This document shows positions 1-5,700 of a DNA stretch of 6,765 bases, piece by piece. The DNA comes from Methanoregulaceae archaeon. GTDB lineage: Archaea > Halobacteriota > Methanomicrobia > Methanomicrobiales > Methanospirillaceae. The stretch lies in contig DUGL01000004.1 in the NCBI GenBank assembly GCA_013331415.1, forward strand, positions 10,870 to 17,634. Reading direction: 5' to 3'. Below the pieces are notes generated by a model. It did not search any database. It had not been told where the DNA came from and saw only the letters and a program-made list of their open reading frames with translations. Each line of letters starts with the position of its first letter. The stretch's first letter is position 1. Both the position numbers and the translations under genes were made by a program.

Positions 1-122
1 TCTTCTTCAGCTGCCGCAACCAGCGCCCGGGTATCCTCCCGGGCTTTTGATACCCTGCTGAAGGCATCCTGTTCGGCCTGCTGTATGCTTCGAAGCTCGT
101 CCGCGAGCGTTACGGTCTCCAT
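1..122 (-). CDS. N-terminal fragment of a coiled-coil protein, probably A-type ATP synthase subunit H
   Basis: The minus strand reads from ATG at 122 to the window edge without a stop, giving 40 complete codons. The peptide begins METVTLADELRSIQQAEQDA and continues with a charged, Ala/Glu/Arg-rich helical pattern (AFSRVSKARED, then ALVAAAEE) typical of a long coiled coil with no membrane segment. This resembles the N-terminus of subunit H (AhaH), the peripheral-stalk protein of roughly 100 residues encoded first in many archaeal A-type ATP synthase operons. If so, the rest of the operon lies to the left of the window. A TATA-like box about 36 bases upstream fits a first gene. No strong Shine-Dalgarno precedes the ATG, and no other in-frame ATG, GTG or TTG lies before the upstream stop. 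Only a third of the protein is visible and low-complexity coiled coils are easy to mistake for one another, so subunit H is a plausible inference. Confidence 0.5.
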   Translation of the reverse strand, partial: METVTLADELRSIQQAEQDAFSRVSKAREDTRALVAAAEE

Positions 123-157
123 AATGTCCGGATCTACATGAGGGATAACAGAACTGC

Positions 158-165
158 TATAAATA
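158..165 (-). promoter_or_regulatory. TATA-like box for the minus-strand gene starting at 122
   Basis: Read on the minus strand this is TATTTATA, a close match to the archaeal TATA box. Its centre lies about 40 bases upstream of the ATG at 122, so transcription would start near 135 and leave a leader of roughly 13 bases. Seen in sequence; promoter activity is inferred. Confidence 0.5.
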
Positions 166-178
166 CGTTATTGCATTG

Positions 179-198
179 ACAGCGTTCCGGAACGCTGT
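179..198. repeat. perfect 20-bp palindrome in a divergent promoter region
   Basis: ACAGCGTTCCGGAACGCTGT equals its own reverse complement over all 20 bases. It lies between the divergent promoters of the coiled-coil gene and livG, about 13 bases upstream of the former's TATA-like box and about 70 bases upstream of livG's. Both flanking genes are transcribed away from it, so a terminator role is unlikely. A binding site for a dimeric regulator is the simplest reading, and its position fits an activator of the minus-strand promoter. The core GTTCCG recurs at 222-227 and 227-232. Confidence 0.6.
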
Positions 199-266
199 GT
201 GCTCGCCATACCCTCGTGGCTGTTCCGTTCCGGGCTGCCGTGTAGCCCCGGTAGTGCGATAAATAT

Positions 267-274
267 TTTTATAT
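267..274 (+). promoter_or_regulatory. TATA-like box of the livGF unit
   Basis: TTTTATAT lies in an AT-rich stretch (260-280) that contrasts with the GC-rich sequence around it. Transcription would be expected about 26 bases further on, near 297, giving a leader of about 28 bases that contains the GGAG ribosome-binding site at 316-319, five bases before the livG ATG. A second AT-rich candidate (TAAATATT, 260-267) overlaps it. Confidence 0.5.
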
Positions 275-281
275 TGTTATC

Positions 282-299
282 TGCTAACATATAGCATGA
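282..299. promoter_or_regulatory. candidate operator over the predicted livG transcription start
   Basis: TGCTA (282-286) and TAGCA (292-296) form a 5-bp inverted repeat spaced by five bases. The overlapping TATAGCATGA (290-299) is repeated exactly at 5523-5532 in front of livK. In both places the 10-mer ends 26 bases before the start codon and covers the predicted transcription start. Short AT-rich matches can arise by chance, so the regulatory role is inferred. Confidence 0.3.
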
Positions 300-324
300 T
301 ATAATCCGGCCAGCTGGAGATCTC

Positions 325-1053
325 ATGCTTGAATTACAGGGAGTCACAAAAAAGTTCGGGGGTCTTGTTGCGGTCAACAATGTTGACCTCAGCGTCGGAG
401 AAGGTGAGATCCTCGGGCTTGTCGGACCGAATGGTGCGGGGAAGACAACGCTTTTGAATGTCATCTCCGGCATCTACCGGCCGGATACCGGATCCATACG
501 GTATCAGGGGCAGGATATCTCGCGACTCTCCATGAATGCCCTCTGCAAGAAAGGGATTGCCAAGACATTCCAGCACACCCATTCGTTTCCCGGCCTCACG
601 GCACGTGAGAGCGTCATGATCGGTTCATTGTTCGGGAACGGGCACCGGGTAACCCGTGATGAAGCCAGCCGGGAGGCAGAACATCTGCTCGGGCGAGTCG
701 GTTTCCCTGCAGAGCGTGTCGATCTGCTTCTCTCGAACCTGAATGTGATTGAGCTCCGGCGGACCCAGCTCGCACGGGCACTGGCCTCCCGTCCCCGGAT
801 CCTCCTCCTCGATGAACTGATGACCGGCCTCAATCCGCAGGAAGGGAGCGAGGCGGTGAGCCTGATAAAGAGCCTTCGGGATGATGGTATCACTATTGTG
901 CTGATCGAGCATGTGATGCGGGTCATTCTTGGCGTCTCTGACCGGGTCGTAGTCCTTGACCATGGAGAGAAGATCGCTGACGCCACCCCTGACGAGATTG
1001 TACGGGACCAGCGGGTCATCGATTCGTATCTTGGCGAACGATATGCATGCTAG
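325..1053 (+). CDS. livG: branched-chain amino acid ABC transporter ATPase LivG
   Basis: One of the two cytoplasmic ATPases that power a HAAT-family importer of branched-chain or related amino acids. The 242-residue length is close to the family norm. Visible motifs are Walker A GPNGAGKT (34-41), Q-loop Q83, Walker B ILLLDE (159-164) with catalytic E164, the D-loop region GLNPQE, and H-switch His196 in LIEHVM; LIEH is the hallmark that separates LivG from LivF (LVEQN). The ABC signature is unusual: where LSGGQ is expected there is LNVIE (139-143), without either glycine. A variant of this kind, with ELRR..LARAL and LDE.M.GLNP, is to my knowledge found in some archaeal and bacterial LivG relatives, so it need not mean loss of function. 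The start is supported by GGAG at 316-319. livF follows with a 7-base overlap, and the permeases and receptor are encoded on the opposite strand downstream. Confidence 0.93.
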   Translation: MLELQGVTKKFGGLVAVNNVDLSVGEGEILGLVGPNGAGKTTLLNVISGIYRPDTGSIRYQGQDISRLSMNALCKKGIAKTFQHTHSFPGLTARESVMIGSLFGNGHRVTRDEASREAEHLLGRVGFPAERVDLLLSNLNVIELRRTQLARALASRPRILLLDELMTGLNPQEGSEAVSLIKSLRDDGITIVLIEHVMRVILGVSDRVVVLDHGEKIADATPDEIVRDQRVIDSYLGERYAC

Positions 1054-1763
1054 GGGCTGCTGAACCATTGCTTGATATCCGGCAGCTCAATGTGTCGTAC
1101 GAGAACCTCCAGGTACTGTGGGATGTCACCCTTCACGTCCATGAAGGGGAGATCGTCACCATCCTTGGTGCAAACGGGGCCGGAAAGACAACACTCGTCC
1201 AGAGCATCTTCGGGCTTACCCGCGCCAGCCGTGGGAGCGTCCTGTTCCGGGGAGACGATATTACCGGGCGAACTCCCGACATCATTGTCCGTAAGGGGCT
1301 GTCCCTGGTCCCGGAGAAGCGGGAACTCTTCCCGAAGATGACCGTACTCGAGAACCTTGATCTCGGGGGATATGCGCTGAACACAGGGGCAGTGGACAGG
1401 ACAGATCTCTATGATCTCTTTCCCGTGCTGCAGGAACGCGAAAGCCAGCTTGCCGGCACCCTTTCGGGCGGCGAGCAGCAGATGCTCGCGATTGCACGTG
1501 CTCTCATGGCCCGCCCCTCGCTCCTGGTGCTCGATGAGCCATCCCTCGGACTCTCCCCGCTCCTTGTCACCACGGTTCTCGATTCGATCCAGAAACTGAA
1601 CCATAACGGGCTCACCATCCTCCTTGTCGAGCAGAATGTCCAGCATGCCCTCGAGATTTCACACCGGGCATACATCCTTGAGAACGGCCGTGTCACCCGG
1701 GAAGGAAGTGCATCCGATCTCCTCTCTGACAACGATATCCGGGCCGCATACCTGGGGATATAA
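1047..1763 (+). CDS. livF: branched-chain amino acid ABC transporter ATPase LivF
   Basis: Second ATPase of the same importer, expected to pair with LivG beneath LivH/LivM. It has 238 residues, normal for LivF. Motifs are Walker A GANGAGKT (41-48), the LivF-type segment VPEKRELFP (88-96) where most ABC ATPases have the Q-loop glutamine, a canonical signature LSGGE (139-143), Walker B LLVLDE (159-164) with E164, and LLVEQN (192-197), in which Gln196 replaces the H-switch histidine, as is usual for LivF. The ATG at 1047 lies inside the last codons of livG (ATGCTAG), so the two are probably translationally coupled; no strong separate ribosome-binding site is visible. The pairing with livG and the LVEQN motif make the assignment secure, while the transported substrate remains unknown. 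Confidence 0.93.
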   Translation: MLGAAEPLLDIRQLNVSYENLQVLWDVTLHVHEGEIVTILGANGAGKTTLVQSIFGLTRASRGSVLFRGDDITGRTPDIIVRKGLSLVPEKRELFPKMTVLENLDLGGYALNTGAVDRTDLYDLFPVLQERESQLAGTLSGGEQQMLAIARALMARPSLLVLDEPSLGLSPLLVTTVLDSIQKLNHNGLTILLVEQNVQHALEISHRAYILENGRVTREGSASDLLSDNDIRAAYLGI

Positions 1764-1767
1764 CCCG

Positions 1768-1783
1768 CTCTTCTTCCCCTTCC
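1768..1783 (+). terminator. possible pyrimidine-rich terminator after livF
   Basis: An uninterrupted 16-base pyrimidine tract (CTCTTCTTCCCCTTCC) begins five bases after the livF stop codon. Archaeal RNA polymerase stops mainly on T-rich non-template tracts, but this one has no run longer than two Ts, so it is a weak candidate. Confidence 0.2.
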
Positions 1784-2258
1784 AATCCGATCTCATACGG
1801 GTTCTGATGGCCACCCCTGCCAGGTGTCACCAGTAATTGTATCTGCATGCTCACAACCAGGGAATCGCCAGTACCGGGAACTCTCCGGAAAAGAGGACAT
1901 ACTATACTGATCAGTCCTGACTGCATCGGCTCCTGTCCTGCATTCCCTGTACTGTTCAGGCCCTGCACCCGGGGTATACCGGCACCCGTAGTATTCAGGA
2001 TATCCAGCACCGGCCCGTGATCCAGGGATAGTGAGAGATCCCCGATACGCTTTCTGCACCCGAACTGTTCCTTACCCGGGTGTACTATCGGAAATACCAT
2101 CCGGGGGATTGCCCGCGCCAGGGGCATCCTGAATAATCCCTCCCGATCGTGGCGATAATTGTCAGAGTGGGTTCGGTGGAGAATCCCGCTTCTGCCCAGG
2201 TATCAATAATCCAATCAAACTGGCCTGACCCCGGCGAGGTGACAACCAACAGGGCAGT

Positions 2259-2266
2259 AAAAAAAA
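2259..2266 (-). terminator. oligo-T terminator of the livKHM operon
   Basis: Eight consecutive As on the plus strand give T8 on the minus strand, 20 bases after the livM stop codon. An uninterrupted T run just past the last gene is the typical archaeal intrinsic terminator. The flanking CCCCGGC (2229-2235) and GCCGGGG (2274-2280) could pair across it, but the loop would be long. Confidence 0.55.
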
Positions 2267-2286
2267 TGGAGATGCCGGGGGGCACA

Positions 2287-3255
2287 TCACGTCTTCTTCA
2301 GGTATTTCCTTAAGATACCCTCGAGTCGTTCCGGGAGAGAGATGAGACCTTTTGGCAGGAAGATGATGATCAGGATCAGCAGGATGCCGATGATAATGAA
2401 ACGTGCGTAGGTCAGTCCGAGGGTCTGGAGGCCGTCCCAGAGGAGCGTTATGACCACGACCCCGATGATCGGCCCGGCCAGGGTACCAAGCCCGCCGCTG
2501 ATCGAGTATATGATCGGCCAGAATGAGATATCGATACCAAAGATTTCAGGGGTGATATACCCAAGGTAGTGGATCTCAAGCGCTCCGGCAACACCGGCGA
2601 AAAAGGCACTGATCATGAATGCAAGGAGTTTGTACCGTACGGGATCGATTCCGGCGGCACGCGCTTCCAGTTCATTCTCACGGATCGCAGAGAATGCAAG
2701 CCCTATCCGGGTGTTGAGGATATACCGGAAGAGGAGGATGACGAGGATAACGATCAGGAGTATTGAGTAGTATTCGAACATGAGGTAATTCGGTACCGAA
2801 CTGGGTATCAGCGGCGGGGCAGAAATGCCATCCCAGCCCCCGGTCGCCGAGGCGAACTGGCTCACCACCAGGACCTGGATGATGATGGCAAAGCCAAATG
2901 TCACCATGGCAAGGAACCATTCCTTGAGCCGCACACAGATGACCCCGATGAAGAGTCCAACCAGCGCCGCAGCACCCCCGCCTGCAAATATGGTCAGGTA
3001 CGGGCTCAGGCCGCTCCCTGCTGCAACCAGCGTGGAGATATACCCCCCGATTCCAAAGAACGCTGCATGACCAAGCGATCCCTGTCCGGTATAGGTGAGA
3101 AAGTTCCAGGCCGATGAGAACAGGATGAAGATCAGCATGATAATCAGGACGGTCAGGAAATACACGTTGCCGGCAGTGAGGAGAGGGATGAGGAGGGCCA
3201 CTGCCAGGGCAGCCAGGGTGGCCAACAGGGATAATTTCCTGCGTTCAATCACCAT
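2287..3255 (-). CDS. livM: branched-chain amino acid ABC transporter permease LivM
   Basis: One of the two membrane permeases of the HAAT importer. The 322-residue protein is strongly hydrophobic with about eight to ten predicted spans. Family marks are the N-terminal block GQGSLGHAAFFGIGGY (57-72), TGGWDGI (137-143) where LivM proteins usually carry TGG..GI, and the cytoplasmic coupling segment GLAFSAIRENELEARAAGID (184-203), which should contact the ATPases. A glycine-rich SGGLGTLAGPIIG block lies near the C-terminus, before the last spans and a basic tail ending LRKYLKKT. The ATG at 3255 follows the livH stop by three bases, and the GTGAGGA in that junction may serve as ribosome-binding site, so the two permeases are probably co-translated. 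It is the last gene of the minus-strand unit and is followed by an oligo-T terminator. The assignment is secure; the substrate is not fixed by sequence. Confidence 0.93.
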   Translation of the reverse strand: MVIERRKLSLLATLAALAVALLIPLLTAGNVYFLTVLIIMLIFILFSSAWNFLTYTGQGSLGHAAFFGIGGYISTLVAAGSGLSPYLTIFAGGGAAALVGLFIGVICVRLKEWFLAMVTFGFAIIIQVLVVSQFASATGGWDGISAPPLIPSSVPNYLMFEYYSILLIVILVILLFRYILNTRIGLAFSAIRENELEARAAGIDPVRYKLLAFMISAFFAGVAGALEIHYLGYITPEIFGIDISFWPIIYSISGGLGTLAGPIIGVVVITLLWDGLQTLGLTYARFIIIGILLILIIIFLPKGLISLPERLEGILRKYLKKT

Positions 3256-3258
3256 TCC

Positions 3259-4140
3259 TCACTCTCCCGCCTCGCCAAACAACCCGGTCGGCCTGAAGAT
3301 CAGAACGATGATCAGGATGAGGAATGCGATCGCATCCTTCCATGCACCACCGATGGTGAATATCGTCACATTCTCTGCGAGACCAAGGATCAGCCCCCCA
3401 ACGATTGCGCCTGGTATGCTGCCGAGACCCCCGATAATGACGATGGCGAACGCCTTGACTGCAGGTATCGATCCCATGTACGGGTTGAAGACCTGCCCGC
3501 TCACCACCCAGAGTGTGCCCGCTGCTCCGGCCAGCCCTGCACCAATGCCAAAACTGAGCATATCCATTCTCTCGACATTTATCCCGACCAGCATCGCACC
3601 TTTCCGGTTCTGGCTCGTTGCACGGATTGCATGACCAAGCGGTGTCCGCTTTAAAAACAGGTAGAGAGCGATGAGAATTGCTGCGGTTGTCGCGATGATG
3701 ATGAAATAATCGACGGGGACTTTCATCCCGCCGAGCGGGATGGTTATCGCTTCGTACGGGCTATGGATGAACCGCCACTCATCGCTCCAGATCAATGCTG
3801 CCGCATTCTCGAGGAGATAAATGAGACCGATGCTGATGAAGATCTCATTGAGTTTCCCGGTCCCGAGGATAGGCCGGAAACAGAGCCGTTCAATGGTCAC
3901 CCCGATGATGATCAGGACAGGTACTGATGCTGCGAGGAGCACGTACGGGTTGAACCCGGACAGGGCAAAGAAGGTGAAGGTGACATACGCCCCGATCATG
4001 AGGAGCTGTCCATGGGCAAAGTTTACCACCTTCATGACCCCGAATATCAGGTTCAGGCCGGTTGCCAGAAGGATATAGATACATCCGGCATAGAGCCCCC
4101 AGAAGAGGACTGAGAGTATGATGCCGGGAGTCAGGTCCAT
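3259..4140 (-). CDS. livH: branched-chain amino acid ABC transporter permease LivH
   Basis: Partner permease of LivM, 293 residues, the usual LivH length. Typical LivH blocks are GLNLIFGVMKVVNFAHGQ at 28-45, leading to MIGAY (48-52); the ER...RPI loop (84-91); the cytoplasmic coupling loop RTPLGHAIRATSQNRKGAM (165-183) followed by VGINVER; and the C-terminal IIGGLGSIPGAIVGGLILG segment before the last spans. About eight membrane spans are expected, with no signal peptide. The start at 4140 is supported by GGTGA seven bases upstream on the minus strand, inside a longer GAGGTGGTGA stretch. A hairpin (4151-4179) in the 46-base gap after livK overlaps this ribosome-binding region and may lower LivH synthesis relative to the receptor. 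livM follows after three bases. Confidence 0.94.
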   Translation of the reverse strand: MDLTPGIILSVLFWGLYAGCIYILLATGLNLIFGVMKVVNFAHGQLLMIGAYVTFTFFALSGFNPYVLLAASVPVLIIIGVTIERLCFRPILGTGKLNEIFISIGLIYLLENAAALIWSDEWRFIHSPYEAITIPLGGMKVPVDYFIIIATTAAILIALYLFLKRTPLGHAIRATSQNRKGAMLVGINVERMDMLSFGIGAGLAGAAGTLWVVSGQVFNPYMGSIPAVKAFAIVIIGGLGSIPGAIVGGLILGLAENVTIFTIGGAWKDAIAFLILIIVLIFRPTGLFGEAGE

Positions 4141-4150
4141 CGCAGGGTCA

Positions 4151-4179
4151 CCACCTCATTCTCGTGCATGAATGAGTGG
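4151..4179 (-). promoter_or_regulatory. intercistronic hairpin between livK and livH
   Basis: In the minus-strand RNA, CCACTCATTC pairs with GAATGAGGTGG (ten base pairs, one bulged G) around an eight-base loop. It starts seven bases after the livK stop codon. Its 3' arm carries the GAGGTGG that lies within the livH ribosome-binding region. Structures of this kind between receptor and permease genes can protect the upstream message from decay or dampen translation of the downstream gene, giving an excess of receptor. The pairing is seen in the sequence; the role is inferred. Confidence 0.5.
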
Positions 4180-4186
4180 GAGAAGG

Positions 4187-5497
4187 TTATGCCCTTCCCG
4201 GCTCATACCAGTCGGGAATGACAAAATCAGCCTCTTTCAGTGATGATGGCCAGACAATTTTCGGGCGGGTCTCCCCGGCTGTTTCATCCCAGAAGAGCTG
4301 CTCCATCGTGAGCTCGAACTTGCTCTCCCGGAAATCAGGTGAAAAACTGATGGTCTGGTTAACCATTGCCTCTACCATCTGGGGCATCTCGAGATCGGCG
4401 AGTGCCCCCCTGACCGCATCCTTATCCAGAGTGCCGGCATTCTCGACTGCCTGGGCAGCGATATACACCCCCTCGTACGTGGCAACCCCCATCATTCCGG
4501 GGAATCCCCCGAACTTTATGGCGAAGTCCTCAACAAATTTTTTTGAGGCAGCTTCGGTCGGACCTTTGGGCACGGTGTAGGGAGAGAACCTGCTCTGGAT
4601 GATGGAGTATTCTCCATACCTGCCAACCCCCTTGTAGAAATCAGGGTCATCGTTCGGTTCTACTGCGGTAAATATCTTGTTGAGCCCGACATCACGCCGT
4701 GCCTGGGTCTCGATGGGGATCTGCTCGTTTAAGAAAGCCGCAACGTACACCACATCGGGATCTGCACGCTTGATACCGGTGAGCACGGTCCGGTAATCGC
4801 TCTCCCCCATCTTGAATGCAACTTCAGTAACAATGGTGATAGGCAGGTTCTCACGCTCTATGGTATCCCTGATGGCGGTCTGGTGACCCGTGCCATAGGG
4901 GCTGTCCTGGTACAGGATCGCAAGCCGCAAATGGCGGTCTTCAGGGAAACCAAAGCGTGCATGTATCGCCGGGCGTATGGTATCGTTGATGAAGAGGGTG
5001 GTCTGGCCCCCCGAATCATCAGTAGTGGGAGCATGGTGGAACATGTACGATGTATTGACATCAGTCCTCCTGGTGATGACCGGGGTTGATGCGCCGGTAA
5101 TAATGTATGGTACCTTGTGCTCGGCGACAATCGACTGGTGCGCTGTGACAACGGCACTGGAGAATCCTCCAACAAGGATGTCAACCCGGTCCTGGGTGAT
5201 CATCCGCGAGACAGCTTTCTGGCCTCCCTCGCGTGTTGATTCATCATCACCCTGGACGAGCCTGATGGGTATTTTTTTCCCGAGCTCACGTACATAGACC
5301 CCGCCATCGGCGTTGATCTCGTCCGCTGCAAGTTGCGCTGACTGCCATATGTCTTTCCCGGTTGTGCTTGCCGGACCCGTCATCGAGGCAACAACACCAA
5401 TTTTGAGCTGCTCTGCCGATGCAGGTTCATCTGTACATCCTGCTATCAGTACAAAACCAACGATTATCAGTGAGATTACTGCTATGTGCGCTTTCAT
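4187..5497 (-). CDS. livK: LivK-like extracellular substrate-binding lipoprotein of the HAAT ABC importer
   Basis: Ligand receptor of the importer, 436 residues as precursor. A short basic N-terminus and hydrophobic segment end in lipobox IAGC with Cys21, so the mature protein is probably lipid-anchored on the outer face of the membrane. A Leu/Ile/Val-binding fold (Peripla_BP_6) follows: IGVVASMTGPASTTGKD (33-49), the helix AADEINADGGV (57-67), DDESTREGG (85-93), and the ligand-loop region ILVGGFSSAVV (108-118), then HKVPYIITGAS. The ATG at 5497 has AGGAG (5502-5506) seven to eight bases upstream, and the signal peptide begins right at it. It heads the livK-livH-livM unit and is divergent from the small protein and symporter genes. 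The fold covers receptors for amino acids, amides, urea and aromatic compounds, so branched-chain amino acids are only the default guess. No truncation is visible. Confidence 0.9.
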   Translation of the reverse strand: MKAHIAVISLIIVGFVLIAGCTDEPASAEQLKIGVVASMTGPASTTGKDIWQSAQLAADEINADGGVYVRELGKKIPIRLVQGDDESTREGGQKAVSRMITQDRVDILVGGFSSAVVTAHQSIVAEHKVPYIITGASTPVITRRTDVNTSYMFHHAPTTDDSGGQTTLFINDTIRPAIHARFGFPEDRHLRLAILYQDSPYGTGHQTAIRDTIERENLPITIVTEVAFKMGESDYRTVLTGIKRADPDVVYVAAFLNEQIPIETQARRDVGLNKIFTAVEPNDDPDFYKGVGRYGEYSIIQSRFSPYTVPKGPTEAASKKFVEDFAIKFGGFPGMMGVATYEGVYIAAQAVENAGTLDKDAVRGALADLEMPQMVEAMVNQTISFSPDFRESKFELTMEQLFWDETAGETRPKIVWPSSLKEADFVIPDWYEPGRA

Positions 5498-5522
5498 GGT
5501 TCTCCTGCCAAGTATGCCATGT

Positions 5523-5532
5523 TATAGCATGA
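5523..5532. promoter_or_regulatory. copy of the livG promoter motif in front of livK
   Basis: TATAGCATGA on the plus strand is identical to 290-299 upstream of livG. It ends 26 bases before the livK ATG and overlaps the transcription start expected from the TATA-like element at 5550-5557. Relative to the gene it is in the reverse orientation compared with livG. A shared operator for the two halves of the transporter is possible; ten bases are too few to prove it. Confidence 0.3.
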
Positions 5533-5549
5533 CACTATGGAGAGAATTC

Positions 5550-5567
5550 AAATAAAGATTGTTATTT
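5550..5567. promoter_or_regulatory. AT-rich inverted repeat, candidate divergent promoter core
   Basis: AAATAA (5550-5555) and TTATTT (5562-5567) form a 6-bp inverted repeat with a six-base spacer, in the 77 bases between divergent livK and the small-protein gene. On the minus strand, CTTTATTT (5557-5550) is a TATA-like box that would start livK transcription near 5527. On the plus strand, TTCAAATA (5547-5554) could start transcription near 5575, giving a leaderless or nearly leaderless message for the small gene. The two promoters would overlap and could compete. Confidence 0.4.
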
Positions 5568-5574
5568 AGGATGA

Positions 5575-5700
5575 ATGGCAATCTATCCGGTTATGTTCGG
5601 GTTGCCGGATATCACACTCATCACGGTGGGAGGTACGCTCCTGGTGATCGTCATCGCACTCATCATCTGGGCACTCCGCTGGCAGGAGGTACGGACATGA
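5575..5700 (+). CDS. small single-span membrane protein, putative symporter accessory subunit
   Basis: A 41-residue ORF beginning MAIYPVMFGLPD, followed by one hydrophobic span over about residues 13-34 and a short charged tail ending RWQEVRT. Its stop codon overlaps the symporter start in ATGA, so the two are almost certainly translationally coupled. Tiny one-span proteins beginning M(F/L)G(L/I)xD, encoded directly before sodium:solute symporters, are known in archaea as symporter small accessory proteins; the resemblance is from memory and no search was run. The real start may be the internal ATG at 5593 (MFGLPD, 35 residues), which matches the usual N-terminus but has no ribosome-binding site; ATG 5575 has a weak AGGATGA before it and lies where a leaderless transcript could start. 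Its likely role, stabilising or regulating the symporter in the membrane, is inferred. Confidence 0.65.
   Translation: MAIYPVMFGLPDITLITVGGTLLVIVIALIIWALRWQEVRT
5684..5690 (+). promoter_or_regulatory. strong ribosome-binding site that fixes the symporter start
   Basis: AGGAGGT, complementary to the archaeal 16S rRNA 3' end, lies six bases before the ATG at 5697 and inside the small upstream gene. It decides for 5697 over the in-frame ATG at 5571, whose extra 42 residues would be His/Gly/Arg-rich and unlike a symporter N-terminus. Confidence 0.75.

Larger units (their letters stand above)
1764..2286. other. 523-base spacer between convergent liv units, no convincing gene
   Basis: This stretch separates the 3' ends of livF (plus) and livM (minus). 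It contains open frames of up to 144 codons on the minus strand, but their translations show no recognisable family, domain or membrane pattern, and they overlap one another in different frames. Both ends carry probable termination signals (1768-1783 plus, 2259-2266 minus). A short repeat GCACCCG occurs at 1965-1971 and 1983-1989. No tRNA-like or mobile-element structure is evident. It may be the worn scar of a rearrangement or lost gene, but nothing specific identifies one. Confidence 0.6.

Noticed and set aside
504..1019. 171-codon antisense frame opposite livG
   Set aside because: Ser/Arg-rich translation typical of the reverse frame of a GC-rich gene; livG carries complete ATPase motifs.
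1693..2127. 144-codon open frame on the minus strand in the spacer, with GGGAGG about 11 bases before its ATG
   Set aside because: It runs into the 3' end of livF, its translation is Pro/Gly/Arg-rich with no recognisable family or membrane pattern, and other frames overlap it. More likely a chance frame in GC-rich DNA.
2229..2280. CCCCGGC / GCCGGGG inverted repeat around the oligo-A tract as a hairpin terminator
   Set aside because: The loop would be 38 bases and the T run falls inside it, not after the stem, so it is not a classic stem-loop terminator. The T8 run alone is the better archaeal signal.
2085..2285. 66-codon frame from GTG at 2285 directly after livM, ending in a Trp-rich stretch
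   Set aside because: No ribosome-binding site, and the likely T8 terminator of the operon lies inside it. The segment FDWIIDTWAEAGF looks protein-like but matches nothing I recognise; a gene remnant cannot be excluded.
3095..3634. 179-codon plus-strand frame across the livM/livH junction
   Set aside because: Shadow of two clearly coding permeases on the other strand; Met/Arg/Pro/Ala-rich translation without domain features.
5571..5696. N-terminal extension of the symporter from the in-frame ATG at 5571
   Set aside because: The 42 extra residues would be His/Gly/Arg-rich and are the shadow of the hydrophobic small ORF; the strong ribosome-binding site at 5684-5690 points to 5697.
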